From: Clostridia bacterium
Lineage (GTDB): Bacteria; Bacillota; Clostridia; Oscillospirales; CAG-272
Assembly: GCA_017443595.1 (NCBI GenBank)
Contig: JAFSYU010000034.1
Span: forward strand, 24,358 to 88,357
Direction: 5' to 3'
Length of the DNA stretch: 64,000 nt
How positions within the stretch are numbered: position 1 is the first letter of the stretch; the number at the start of each line of letters is the position of its first letter. The translations under genes were made by a program, and so were the position numbers. Positions 8,896 through 16,732 of the stretch are shown in pieces. The notes under the pieces are model-generated. The model did no database searches. It was not told where the DNA came from and was given only the letters and a program-made list of their open reading frames with translations.

Positions 8896-8896
8896 A

Positions 8897-8919
8897 ACGG
8901 ACAGGCGTCACCCGTCCGT
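8897..8919 (-). terminator. Terminator after the nucleoside phosphorylase
   Basis: On the minus strand ACGGAC...GTCCGT closes a stem with GG/CC inside, then TGTTTT. It lies five bases after the stop at 8924. Confidence 0.6.
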
Positions 8920-8923
8920 ATAT

Positions 8924-9688
8924 TTATGATATTCTTATTCCCAATTCAAACGCCAAAAACGCTATTTTCAGTTTATCGTCTATGCGGACAGAGCCGGAAA
9001 GGCTGCGCGGCTGCCATTGCTCGTGGTCGAGGTTGTCTGCCGCATAGAAGAACTGGAAAAACTCAACGCCGCGGAAATCGCACAGCGCCTGCATACCGGC
9101 GCACTCCATTTCAACGCAGATCGCGCCCTGCTCTTTTCTTCTCTTCACCTTTCCCGGCGTTTCTCTGTAAACCGCGTCGGTCGTCCACGTTATGCCCTCC
9201 CTATATCCGTATCCGCACTCGGAGAGCACCTGCTTGAACTCGGGTATATATTTTTTATTTACCTTTATCAAATCGGACGGAGGCGCGTAGTGATAGCTGC
9301 ATCCCTCGTCGCGTATCGCCGCGGTCGGTATTATTATGCCGCAGTCCTCTATGTTTTTGTCAAGCACGCCGCAGTTGCCGAAAAGGATCAGCCGCCTGCT
9401 GCCCATCGCAATAATATCCTCGTAATCGCCGACACACGCCGGCTCTCCGACGGAAGCCATAAAAAACGAAAACCTTTTTCCGCCGTACTGCACCTCATAA
9501 ACCGGACATCTGCCGTTTGCGCTTTTGACACTGCCCGCCTCTTTATGCGGCAGGCTTTCAAGCGTTTTTAAAAACAAAGCCTCCGAAAAGCACGCGATAC
9601 TCGTCTGCGGAAAATCCGGCACGGGCGATTTTATCATAGTCGGCTCTATTACCGCGGCCTTGTTTTCATCAAATTCTTCCAAGATCAT
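8924..9688 (-). CDS. Nucleoside phosphorylase family protein (PNP_UDP_1)
   Basis: 254 residues from the ATG at 9688, which overlaps the upstream stop (ATGA). The fold's landmarks are present: a phosphate-site GEPACVGDYEDII segment near residue 80, the strand RRLILFGNCGVL near 95, GIIIPTAAIRDEGCSYHY near 115, and the nucleoside-site GAICVEMECAGMQAL near 190. A Glu-Met-Glu triad of this kind binds ribose in the uridine/purine phosphorylases. It would split nucleosides to base plus ribose-1-phosphate in salvage. Which base it accepts cannot be read from the sequence. It is coupled to the VanY-type peptidase upstream, and a terminator follows. Confidence 0.8.
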   Translation of the reverse strand: MILEEFDENKAAVIEPTMIKSPVPDFPQTSIACFSEALFLKTLESLPHKEAGSVKSANGRCPVYEVQYGGKRFSFFMASVGEPACVGDYEDIIAMGSRRLILFGNCGVLDKNIEDCGIIIPTAAIRDEGCSYHYAPPSDLIKVNKKYIPEFKQVLSECGYGYREGITWTTDAVYRETPGKVKRRKEQGAICVEMECAGMQALCDFRGVEFFQFFYAADNLDHEQWQPRSLSGSVRIDDKLKIAFLAFELGIRIS

Positions 9689-10692
9689 AATTTTACCGTA
9701 ACTATAAACCCGCCGAGATTGTCGCCTGATACGGAATATTCTTCGTTTTTCGGCACGTAAACGTTGTTTCCGCCGCAGTACCACACGCAGTATTCGTCGT
9801 TTTCCGCGGTTATATAAAGCGGATCGGAATATGTGTAATTCTTAATAAGCGTAAGATATTCTTCAAGGCAGATATTATTCTCCGTTATGTATACGGAATG
9901 AGGCACGCCGACGTATCTGAAATGGTTTGATTCTCCCTCAATTCCCGTAAAAGATCCTTTGTTTGCCGGATATCTCATTATAAAACCGTAATACTTATGG
10001 TTTTCAACGAGCCAGGAAGCGCGCTCAGTCGCGTATCTGCCGTAGCTGTAAGACGATCCGTCCTTTTCATACAGTTTCATATCAAATCCGAGTCCTGTAT
10101 GGTGATCCGAGTATCCGGGCAGCTCAACGTATTCCTTGTCGGACGGGTTTACGACGTAATTATCGTAAAACGCCTGCTGCTGTTCTTCGTTACGGTAGCC
10201 GGACGTCACCATTATAGGACAGTAGCCGGTGCGCTCCGCGTAGGCGCTGCACATTTTGCATAACGCGTCGTAAGCGTCCTTTGCAAGTTCCTCGGACGCG
10301 GACGCGAGCGAAAAATTATCGTGCAGCGAATCATAAAGATTGACAAGCGACACGGACTGCGGCAGCGTATACGCCGTATCTTTATTAACGAGTACGAGCG
10401 AGCCCGTTTTCGTATCAAATTTCGTTTTATCTATCGCGCGCACCTTGATCCCCTGCTCTTCCGGATCCGTCACGGCTTCAGTCGCTTCCGTGCGCGGATC
10501 GGCGGCGTACGTTTCCGCAATGCTGTCCGGGGGATAAACGATATTCGGATCAAGCGCTTTTGATAATATTATTTTTATCAAAAAAGCCAAAAGCGTTACG
10601 ACAAGCACGCATAAAAGAATGATTATGACCTTTACGGAAGTGCTCATTACCATCTTCTGCTTGCGGTACGCGGGCTTGAAATTCTTTGACAA
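9685..10692 (-). CDS. VanY-type D-alanyl-D-alanine carboxypeptidase (M15B)
   Basis: 335 residues from a TTG codon at 10692, preferred over the internal ATG codons because GAGGAGG lies 7 bases upstream. Residues 17-45 form a membrane anchor; a Thr/Glu-rich linker follows. The peptidase domain carries SGYRNEEQQQAFY near 165, the zinc site SDHHTGLGFDM near 196-206 and the last ligand in NHFRYVG near 256. It should trim the terminal D-Ala from peptidoglycan stem peptides outside the membrane. It sits downstream of murA, past a hairpin, and is coupled to the phosphorylase. There are no van resistance genes nearby, so a housekeeping role is more likely than glycopeptide resistance. Confidence 0.88.
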   Translation of the reverse strand: MSKNFKPAYRKQKMVMSTSVKVIIILLCVLVVTLLAFLIKIILSKALDPNIVYPPDSIAETYAADPRTEATEAVTDPEEQGIKVRAIDKTKFDTKTGSLVLVNKDTAYTLPQSVSLVNLYDSLHDNFSLASASEELAKDAYDALCKMCSAYAERTGYCPIMVTSGYRNEEQQQAFYDNYVVNPSDKEYVELPGYSDHHTGLGFDMKLYEKDGSSYSYGRYATERASWLVENHKYYGFIMRYPANKGSFTGIEGESNHFRYVGVPHSVYITENNICLEEYLTLIKNYTYSDPLYITAENDEYCVWYCGGNNVYVPKNEEYSVSGDNLGGFIVTVKL

Positions 10693-10717
10693 TCCGTGAC
10701 CTCCTCGGTTTAAAACA

Positions 10718-10737
10718 GGGTGCTTTTTAAAGCACCC
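10718..10737 (-). terminator. Hairpin after murA
   Basis: GGGTGCTTT and AAAGCACCC pair with a two-base centre, followed on the minus strand by TGTTTTA. It lies between murA and the VanY-type gene, so it may terminate or attenuate. Confidence 0.65.
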
Positions 10738-10755
10738 CCGTTACTGAATACAACT

Positions 10756-12048
10756 TTAATTTGCTTTGGGATAATTTGATATTTCCGGCACGTTTATCTC
10801 CCTTATGTCCGCGCCCACCAGGCGCAGCTTTCCGGCGATATCATCGTAGCCGCGTTTTATATGGTGGATATCCTCCACCGTTGTTTTGCCGTTGGCGCAG
10901 AGACCGGCGATTATCATTGCGGCTCCGGCGCGCAGGTCCACGGCGCGTATAGGCGCCGCGACGAATCTCGTATTTCCTTCAATGACCGCCGTTTTGCCGT
11001 TGACTTTTATATCGGCGCCCATTTTACGCAGCTCCTCTATGTAGCGGAAGCGGCTGTCCCATACGCTTTCCGTCAGATAACTGACGCCCTCCGCCAGACA
11101 TAAAAGCGTGCATATCTGCGGGTTCATATCCGTCGGGAATCCGGGATACGGCATTGTTCTTATATTCGTTTTTGTCAGGTTCTTCGCGGCGGTAACGACG
11201 ACAAAATCATCCTGCTCTTCGACCGTTACGCCCATTTCCTCAAGCTTTGCGGAAATGGATTCAAGGTGCTTTGGTATAACGTTTGTGATCTTTAAACAGC
11301 TGTTCGTCGCCGCGGCGGCTATCATATACGTTCCCGCCTCTATCATATCCGGTATTATCGCGTAAGTGCAGCCGGTCAGAGACGTAACGCCTTTGACTTT
11401 TATAACGTCCGTACCGGCGCCGGTTATTTTAGCGCCGCAGGAGTTCAAAAAGTTTGCCAGATCAACAACGTGCGGTTCACGCGCCGCGTTTTCTATTATC
11501 GTGTTGCCGTCTGCCAAAGCGGCGGCTATAAGCACGTTTATCGTAGCGCCGACGGATACGCGGTCAAAATAGATGTTCGCGCCGCGCAGTCTGCCGTCCG
11601 TAGCTTTGCCTTCTATATATCCGCCCTCAACGCTGACTTCCGCGCCGAGCGCCTCAAAACCTTTGATATGCTGGTCAATGGGACGTATGCCGAAATCACA
11701 GCCGCCGGGGCAGCCCACGCGCGTTTTGCCGAATCTTCCCAGCTCCGCGCCGGCAAGATAATATGAAGCGCGCATATTGCGCACCAGCTCAAACGGAGCG
11801 CAGCCGCCTTCCGCGTTTTTGCAGTCTATCTCAACGGTGGTCTTGTTCAGATACCTGATCTTCGCTCCCATCGCCTTTAAAATGGAAAAGGACGTGCGGA
11901 CGTCGCTTATATCCGGTATATTCTCTAAAACGCATTTTTCTTCCGTCAGAAGACACGCGAAAATAACGCCGACGGCGGCGTTTTTCATACCGCTGACTTC
12001 TATTTCACCGGAAAGTTCGTTTCCGCCTTTGATCACAAAATATTCCAT
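10756..12048 (-). CDS. murA: UDP-N-acetylglucosamine 1-carboxyvinyltransferase
   Basis: 430 residues, the usual MurA length. It transfers enolpyruvate from PEP to UDP-GlcNAc, the first committed step of peptidoglycan synthesis, in the cytoplasm. Visible landmarks are the substrate-site MKNAA (21-25), the active loop CPGGCDFGIRPIDQH near residue 112-126 with the catalytic cysteine that fosfomycin alkylates, and the C-terminal AVDLRAGAAMIIAGL. A cysteine rather than the aspartate found in fosfomycin-tolerant bacteria is retained. A good promoter lies 74 bases upstream of the start. Whether a second MurA exists in this organism, as in many Firmicutes, cannot be told from this window. Confidence 0.95.
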   Translation of the reverse strand: MEYFVIKGGNELSGEIEVSGMKNAAVGVIFACLLTEEKCVLENIPDISDVRTSFSILKAMGAKIRYLNKTTVEIDCKNAEGGCAPFELVRNMRASYYLAGAELGRFGKTRVGCPGGCDFGIRPIDQHIKGFEALGAEVSVEGGYIEGKATDGRLRGANIYFDRVSVGATINVLIAAALADGNTIIENAAREPHVVDLANFLNSCGAKITGAGTDVIKVKGVTSLTGCTYAIIPDMIEAGTYMIAAAATNSCLKITNVIPKHLESISAKLEEMGVTVEEQDDFVVVTAAKNLTKTNIRTMPYPGFPTDMNPQICTLLCLAEGVSYLTESVWDSRFRYIEELRKMGADIKVNGKTAVIEGNTRFVAAPIRAVDLRAGAAMIIAGLCANGKTTVEDIHHIKRGYDDIAGKLRLVGADIREINVPEISNYPKAN

Positions 12049-12121
12049 CTATACCAAAATCCTTATGCGAATTTTTCAAAAATGATATAAAACGGCATGC
12101 TCGCGGCATACCCTTTATTAT

Positions 12122-12150
12122 ATTATAGCATATAAATTCAAAAATGTAAA
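12122..12150 (-). promoter_or_regulatory. Sigma-A promoter of murA
   Basis: On the minus strand TTTACA, 17 bases, TATAAT. A GGTATGC...GCATGCC imperfect inverted repeat follows in the leader. Confidence 0.8.
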
Positions 12151-12171
12151 TATCAATTTATAAAAATTTAC

Positions 12172-13278
12172 TCATTTTTTGTAATATGCGACAAGAAGAT
12201 CAACGACAAGCCCGTAGGAACGCTCCCCTTCCTTCTGGTCGTTTGATTTCAAAAACGTGTCGTTGACTTTTCCGGCTACGGTCGCCGCCGTGTTTTCCCT
12301 GTATTTTTCAAAAAACGCGTTATACGCGATCATTTCGTTTTTGAGCATTTGGGGAACTTTTGTCGAATACAGCTGTCTGTACATATCCTTATCCGCCCCG
12401 TTGAGCGAAGACGCAACGTATTCAAAAGCGTTTGCGTAAGCGGAGTATTTTATATAATCGTCGTCACTTTCCATACAGACCAGAAAAGCCACGAAATTTG
12501 CTTCTTCCTCACGGCTGATACCGCGCTGATGCGCCATTTCATGCGCCGCGGTATACGGCAGCGTATAGTCCGGGAAGTTTATGTTTATATTCGCTTCTCC
12601 GGTGAAAAACGAATAAACGCCGGCTATGTGAGTATAAGTCCACGGCTCCGACAGCGCGACGGGCTTGGGCGAAGAATAAAAGCGCGATATGAAAGGATAT
12701 TTTTCACACGCTTTTTCATACGCTTCGTTCAGTTTTTTGTTCATTTCGCTCAGATCGTACGGCATTACGGAGCCTTTGCCGTACGTGAAATCAACGTTGT
12801 TTATACATCCGTCAATTCCGTCCATCAAAGCCTCCGCCGTACCGTAAAGTTCTTCTGCAGATACCTTTTCGCGCTGTATATCAAGGCGTTTGTCAAGCGA
12901 CGTTGTATAATAGCCCGCGGAAAAGTTTATCAAAAACATTGAGTATATCAGCATTGAGACGGCAAGTATGTCAAAAGTGAATCTGAAAGACGATAACCAC
13001 GTTTCCGTTTTTCCTTTTGAAGCAACGCGGATAAGGACCGCTATTATAAGCGGCATGCAAAGTATGATGGATTCCGCTATGGAAAACGGAAAAATATTTG
13101 TGATATACGCAAGCGCAGCGCGCGGATAAACTGCTATTTTGCTTTGCCAGAAATCCGCGAACGACGCGCTGTTCGCCGCCGTGAACTTTACCGCGAATCC
13201 GAAAACGAGCGTGATCGCGGAAGCTATGAAAAGCGGTGAAAAAAGACTTTTGAGTTTACTTAATATCCTGACTTTCAT
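12172..13278 (-). CDS. DUF3810-family membrane metallopeptidase-like protein
   Basis: 368 residues with N-terminal membrane segments near 13-32, 56-80 and 95-120. The soluble remainder carries HEMAHQRGISREEEANFVAF near residue 245: an HExxH zinc motif with a downstream Glu, the hallmark of the DUF3810 family. This suggests a membrane-bound zinc peptidase, but I know of no characterised substrate. The start overlaps the end of the RluA-family gene by 23 bases and has no clear ribosome site, so it probably depends on coupled translation. It ends the ilvE-led operon; the murA promoter begins just past its stop. Confidence 0.75.
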   Translation of the reverse strand: MKVRILSKLKSLFSPLFIASAITLVFGFAVKFTAANSASFADFWQSKIAVYPRAALAYITNIFPFSIAESIILCMPLIIAVLIRVASKGKTETWLSSFRFTFDILAVSMLIYSMFLINFSAGYYTTSLDKRLDIQREKVSAEELYGTAEALMDGIDGCINNVDFTYGKGSVMPYDLSEMNKKLNEAYEKACEKYPFISRFYSSPKPVALSEPWTYTHIAGVYSFFTGEANININFPDYTLPYTAAHEMAHQRGISREEEANFVAFLVCMESDDDYIKYSAYANAFEYVASSLNGADKDMYRQLYSTKVPQMLKNEMIAYNAFFEKYRENTAATVAGKVNDTFLKSNDQKEGERSYGLVVDLLVAYYKK

Positions 13279-14164
13279 TTACAAACAGACTTTCAAAAAT
13301 TTCGGGGACCGGTGCTTTCAGAAGCACTTCCTTTTTGTCGGACGGGCGTTTTATGACAAGCTCTCCGGCGTGCAGCGCAAGACGGTGCAGATCCGCGTCA
13401 AACCCGTCGCCGTACAGACCGTCTCCCAATATGGGTACGGCGAGATACGACATATGAAGGCGCAGCTGGTGCGTCCTGCCCGTATGCGGCAAAAGTTTAA
13501 TAAAACTTATGTTTTCGCCTTTATAAGACGCGGTCTTCAGCAGTTCGTATCCGGTCACGCATACCCTGCCCTCATTATCGCCGCAAACGGATCTTATTAT
13601 TATGCTTTCCGCTTCTCTGCGGATGTTTTTTCTTATAACGCCGTGCGTCTGCTCCGGTATGCCGTGACAGACGGCGTAATATATTTTTTGCGCGTCCTTT
13701 TTATAAAACTGGTCGGCGAGCATATACGCCGCCATCCTGTTTTTTGCTACGGCAACGATGCCGGACGTGTGATTATCCAGACGGTTCACGGCGCGGAAAA
13801 CAAAGTTCTTACCTTTATAGTAATATGCAAGAGCGTTTGAGAGCGTGTCGTAATGGTGGTTGTGCGACGTGTGCGTAGGCATACCGGACGGCTTGTTGAC
13901 GGCTATCATATCGTCGTCTTCGTATATTATATCAAGCGGTATGTCGACGGGCTCCGCGTCCGTTTTCCGCTCTTGCGCAAATTCAATGCGGACGGTATCG
14001 CCCCCGTGCAGAACGAAACGGACGGTCCTCTGTTCTCCGTTTACGGTAATGCCGTTTTCCGTTCTTTTCAGTTCGGTCAAAATTCCGCCCGAAATACCGG
14101 GGATGCCGCGCAGAAATTCACGCAGCAGCCTCCCCTCGTATTCGGGCGGGACTTTAAATTCCAT
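13256..14164 (-). CDS. RluA/RluD-family pseudouridine synthase
   Basis: 302 residues from the ATG at 14164, which overlaps the ilvE stop as TGATG; a TTG 21 bases upstream is a weaker option. An S4-like RNA-binding domain occupies roughly residues 10-75. The catalytic domain has IIYEDDDMIAVNKPSGMPTH near 83 and the active-site RLDNHTSG near 127-134 with the essential Asp, then HTGRTHQLRLHM near 225. It converts specific uridines in rRNA or tRNA to pseudouridine. The exact target (RluD, RluC or a tRNA enzyme) cannot be assigned from sequence alone. Confidence 0.88.
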   Translation of the reverse strand: MEFKVPPEYEGRLLREFLRGIPGISGGILTELKRTENGITVNGEQRTVRFVLHGGDTVRIEFAQERKTDAEPVDIPLDIIYEDDDMIAVNKPSGMPTHTSHNHHYDTLSNALAYYYKGKNFVFRAVNRLDNHTSGIVAVAKNRMAAYMLADQFYKKDAQKIYYAVCHGIPEQTHGVIRKNIRREAESIIIRSVCGDNEGRVCVTGYELLKTASYKGENISFIKLLPHTGRTHQLRLHMSYLAVPILGDGLYGDGFDADLHRLALHAGELVIKRPSDKKEVLLKAPVPEIFESLFVNESQDIK

Positions 14165-15234
14165 CAGCCTATTACTTTTATCCAACCGAATTCATCCGGC
14201 AGGTTGCCCCACTGGATACCGGTGAGCGTATCGTAAAGCATCTGCGAGATCGGTCCTATTTTTCCGTTGTTTATAACGGCTTTCTTGTTTTCGTCGTCAA
14301 GAGAACCGATAGGCGAAATAACGGCTGCCGTGCCGGTGCCGAACGCTTCTTTGAGTTCGCCTTTGTCATACGCCTCGTACAGCTCGTCAACGGAGATCTT
14401 CCTCTCTGAGACTTTATAGCCCTTGCTCTTCAACAGCTCAATGCAGGAAGCTCTGGTTACGCCGGGAAGTATGCTTCCTTCCGCCAAAGACGGAGTGACT
14501 ACCTCGTCGCCTATAACGAAGAACACGTTCATTGCGCCGACTTCATCAATGTATTTTCTGTATATACCGTCAAGCCACAGGACCTGGGAGTAGCCGAGCT
14601 TTGCCGCTTTTTCCTGACCTTTAAGGGATGAAGCGTAGTTTCCGCCGACCTTTGCAAAGCCGGTGCCGCCTTTTACGGCGCGGACGTAATCGTGTTCTAT
14701 GAATATCTTAACGGGGTTTATGCCCTCCGCGTAATACGCGGCGACAGGCGATAAGATTATGCAGAAAACGTAAGAATGCGACGGATGAACGCCGAGATGC
14801 GGATCCGTGGCTATGATGAACGGACGGATGTATAACGACGTTCCGACCTTTGTCGGTATCCAGTCGCGGTCAAACAAAACGACCTCGGTTATAGCCTGCA
14901 GCACGTCCTCGTTCGGGATCTGCGGGATGCAGAGACGCTCGTTCGTATTATGCATACGCTCTATGTTTTTGTCCGGGCGGAAAAGCTGGATCTTTCCGTC
15001 TTTCGTCATATAAGCCTTAAGTCCTTCAAACATTTCCTGCGCGTAATGGAACACCATGCAGGACGGCTCAAGCTCAAACGGAGCGTAAGGCACGATCCTC
15101 GCGTCATGCCAGCCCTTGCCCTCGTCATAGTTCATCAAAAACATATGATCGGTAAAATATCTGCCGAAACCGAGATTGTTGTAATCCGGCTTTGTTTTCG
15201 GCGTTTTTGTTCTTTCTTTTCTTATATCAAGCAT
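14164..15234 (-). CDS. ilvE: Branched-chain amino acid aminotransferase
   Basis: 356 residues, the size of the larger BCAT-type enzymes. It interconverts leucine, isoleucine and valine with their 2-oxo acids using PLP and glutamate. Landmarks are the fold-type IV features: FEGLKAYMTKDGKIQLFRPD near residue 69, the PLP lysine in FAKVGGNYA near 194, EVGAMNVFFV near 232 and EAFGTGTAAVISPIG near 300. GGAAGGAG lies 7 bases before the ATG. A promoter overlaps the upstream terminator. It heads an operon with the RluA-family and DUF3810 genes, which are functionally unrelated. Confidence 0.93.
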   Translation of the reverse strand: MLDIRKERTKTPKTKPDYNNLGFGRYFTDHMFLMNYDEGKGWHDARIVPYAPFELEPSCMVFHYAQEMFEGLKAYMTKDGKIQLFRPDKNIERMHNTNERLCIPQIPNEDVLQAITEVVLFDRDWIPTKVGTSLYIRPFIIATDPHLGVHPSHSYVFCIILSPVAAYYAEGINPVKIFIEHDYVRAVKGGTGFAKVGGNYASSLKGQEKAAKLGYSQVLWLDGIYRKYIDEVGAMNVFFVIGDEVVTPSLAEGSILPGVTRASCIELLKSKGYKVSERKISVDELYEAYDKGELKEAFGTGTAAVISPIGSLDDENKKAVINNGKIGPISQMLYDTLTGIQWGNLPDEFGWIKVIG

Positions 15235-15266
15235 TTTTCTATCTCCTTCCGTAAAGGTTATGCGCT

Positions 15267-15295
15267 ATTATATCACATAAATATAAAAAATGCAA
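15267..15295 (-). promoter_or_regulatory. Sigma-A promoter of ilvE
   Basis: On the minus strand TTGCAT, 17 bases, TATAAT. Its -35 box is part of the inverted repeat at 15291-15316. Confidence 0.8.
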
Positions 15296-15316
15296 GTATA
15301 TTTTTTGATACTTGCA
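15291..15316 (-). terminator. Terminator of the isomerase-like gene, overlapping the ilvE -35 box
   Basis: TGCAAGTAT and ATACTTGCA form a perfect 9-bp stem with an 8-base loop; T-runs follow on both strands. It lies 26 bases after the upstream gene's stop. Confidence 0.7.
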
Positions 15317-15341
15317 ATTTTTTTATAAACAGATTTCTTAA

Positions 15342-16121
15342 TTATATAATTTTCTCCAGAAGCCTCGCCGACGCTTCAAGCTGATAAATATCCGTAAAAT
15401 TCTCGCGGTATACTTCAACCACCATATCGCCTTTGTAGTTTACCTCTTTGAGTCTGTCAATTATGCGCTTCATATCGAGCGCTCCCATGCACGGCGGCGT
15501 GCAGTGACCGTTTGCCCAGTCGTTTATATGGACGTGGACGACGCTGTCACCCATAGCCCGCAGTACGGCGTAAGGATCGTAGCCGCCGCGGCAGGACTGC
15601 TTTGCGTCAAAAACAAATTTCATATCCGGACACGCTGCGCGCAGCTTTGCTACGCCTTCCGCTTCTCTTGCTATACACCACGTCGTGTTCTCGTGTATCA
15701 GCTCCACGCCGAAAGTGTGCGCGCACTCGTTTATCTTCGTGAATATCTCCGCGTATCTTTCAAAACCGCAGAATTTGTTTTTCATATTGTTGCCGTGGAA
15801 TACGACGAACTTTGCGCCGAGCCTTGCTGCAAAGTCAAAATAATTTTTATAGTATTCAATGCCGTCTTGTATCCTTCTTTCATATCCGGCAAAAAATATA
15901 ACGTTTTCATATCCGGACGTGAAAGGGTGGATGGAAAGGATCCTTACGCCGCTGCCGTCAATATACGCTTTCATTTGCCTGTAATACTCTCCGGACATCT
16001 CACTGTGCGTGTTTATAAAGATCTCCGCAAGATCAAAACCGCCCTTTACGCATTCTTTGAGCGATTCTATTGTATCAAGCGGGTAAAAGCACGCGCTCGA
16101 TATACCTATTTTCATACTCAT
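15342..16121 (-). CDS. Sugar phosphate isomerase/epimerase-like TIM barrel
   Basis: 259 residues from the ATG at 16121, with GAGGTG 7 bases upstream; a TTG two codons earlier is less likely. The xylose-isomerase-like/AP-endonuclease-2 fold is recognisable: KIGISSACFYP at the start, FVVFHGNN near residue 95, LIHENTTW near 135, the metal-site FVFDAKQS near 163, HVHINDW near 187 and VVEVYRE near 225. The His/Glu/Asp ligands suggest a divalent metal. The true reaction (sugar epimerase, isomerase or endonuclease-like) is not decidable. It is a single gene ending in a terminator. Confidence 0.75.
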   Translation of the reverse strand: MSMKIGISSACFYPLDTIESLKECVKGGFDLAEIFINTHSEMSGEYYRQMKAYIDGSGVRILSIHPFTSGYENVIFFAGYERRIQDGIEYYKNYFDFAARLGAKFVVFHGNNMKNKFCGFERYAEIFTKINECAHTFGVELIHENTTWCIAREAEGVAKLRAACPDMKFVFDAKQSCRGGYDPYAVLRAMGDSVVHVHINDWANGHCTPPCMGALDMKRIIDRLKEVNYKGDMVVEVYRENFTDIYQLEASARLLEKII

Positions 16122-16222
16122 GATCAAACACCTCGCTTATATATTACCACCCGTTTTCATATTTGTCAACGCTGTGTTTATTGAATATATGGTAAAAATT
16201 TTTATTTTTTTGAAAAAAAGTC

Positions 16223-16251
16223 TTGATTATTTTTAAAAAGTATGGTATTAT
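16223..16251 (+). promoter_or_regulatory. Sigma-A promoter of rpsT
   Basis: TTGATT, 17 bases, TATTAT. Confidence 0.75.
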
Positions 16252-16274
16252 ACTTACTTGAAATAGTATATCGC

Positions 16275-16300
16275 GCCGTTGTGTCCTCTCAGACAGCGGC
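16275..16300 (+). promoter_or_regulatory. Hairpin in the rpsT leader
   Basis: GCCGTTGT and ACAGCGGC pair (8 bp, one G-T) around a 10-base loop, 38 bases before the start. It could be an autoregulatory site, as several ribosomal-protein leaders are, but nothing else supports that. Confidence 0.35.
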
Positions 16301-16338
16301 ATAAATACATATTCGTAATTCTACAGGAGGAATAAAAA

Positions 16339-16602
16339 GTGCCGAATATCAAATCTGCAAAGAAGCGCGTTAAGGTCACCGAGACCAAGACCCTTCAGAA
16401 TAAAATGTTCAGATCATCCCTTAAAACGATGATAAAAAAGTATGACGCAGCGCTCACTTCCGGCGACAAGGACGCGGCAAGCGCAGCATACAAAGCAGCG
16501 GTAAAGAAGATCGACCAGGCGGCAGCCAAGGGCATAATCAGCAAGAACGCCGCAAGCAGAAAAAAGAGCCAGTTCACTCTGAGACTTAACAGCCTGGCAT
16601 AA
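16339..16602 (+). CDS. rpsT: 30S ribosomal protein S20
   Basis: 87 residues, Lys/Ala-rich and helical, with the standard opening PNIKSAKKRVKV and the C-terminal half KKIDQAAAKGIISKNAASRKKS. It binds 16S rRNA in the small subunit body. The start is GTG, preceded by AGGAGG 8 bases away. It is a single-gene unit with its own promoter, a structured leader and a strong terminator, the usual arrangement for rpsT. Confidence 0.97.
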   Translation: MPNIKSAKKRVKVTETKTLQNKMFRSSLKTMIKKYDAALTSGDKDAASAAYKAAVKKIDQAAAKGIISKNAASRKKSQFTLRLNSLA

Positions 16603-16616
16603 AAAAACGGTAAAGA

Positions 16617-16649
16617 AAGTGCTTTCGGCATATGTCGGAAGCGCTTTTT
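16617..16649 (+). terminator. Terminator of rpsT
   Basis: A 14-bp stem with G-T pairs (AAGTGCTTTCGGCA against TGTCGGAAGCGCTT), then TTTTT. Confidence 0.85.
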
Positions 16650-16672
16650 CCTATTTTATAGGGAAAAAATAC

Positions 16673-16701
16673 TTGATTTTATAAAATTTTTATGTTATAC
16701 T
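16673..16701 (+). promoter_or_regulatory. Sigma-A promoter of hom
   Basis: TTGATT, 17 bases, TATACT; 31 bases before the start. Confidence 0.75.
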
Positions 16702-16732
16702 TTATTTTACATTTAAAAAAGGAAGTATTTTT

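Noticed and set aside
8619..9047. 142-codon plus-strand frame over the repeat mosaic
   Set aside because: It crosses repeats and the 3' end of the phosphorylase, with no ribosome site and odd composition.
9685..10692. Vancomycin resistance by VanY and VanZ
   Set aside because: The two genes are 33 kb apart, and no vanHAX or vanRS genes are present.
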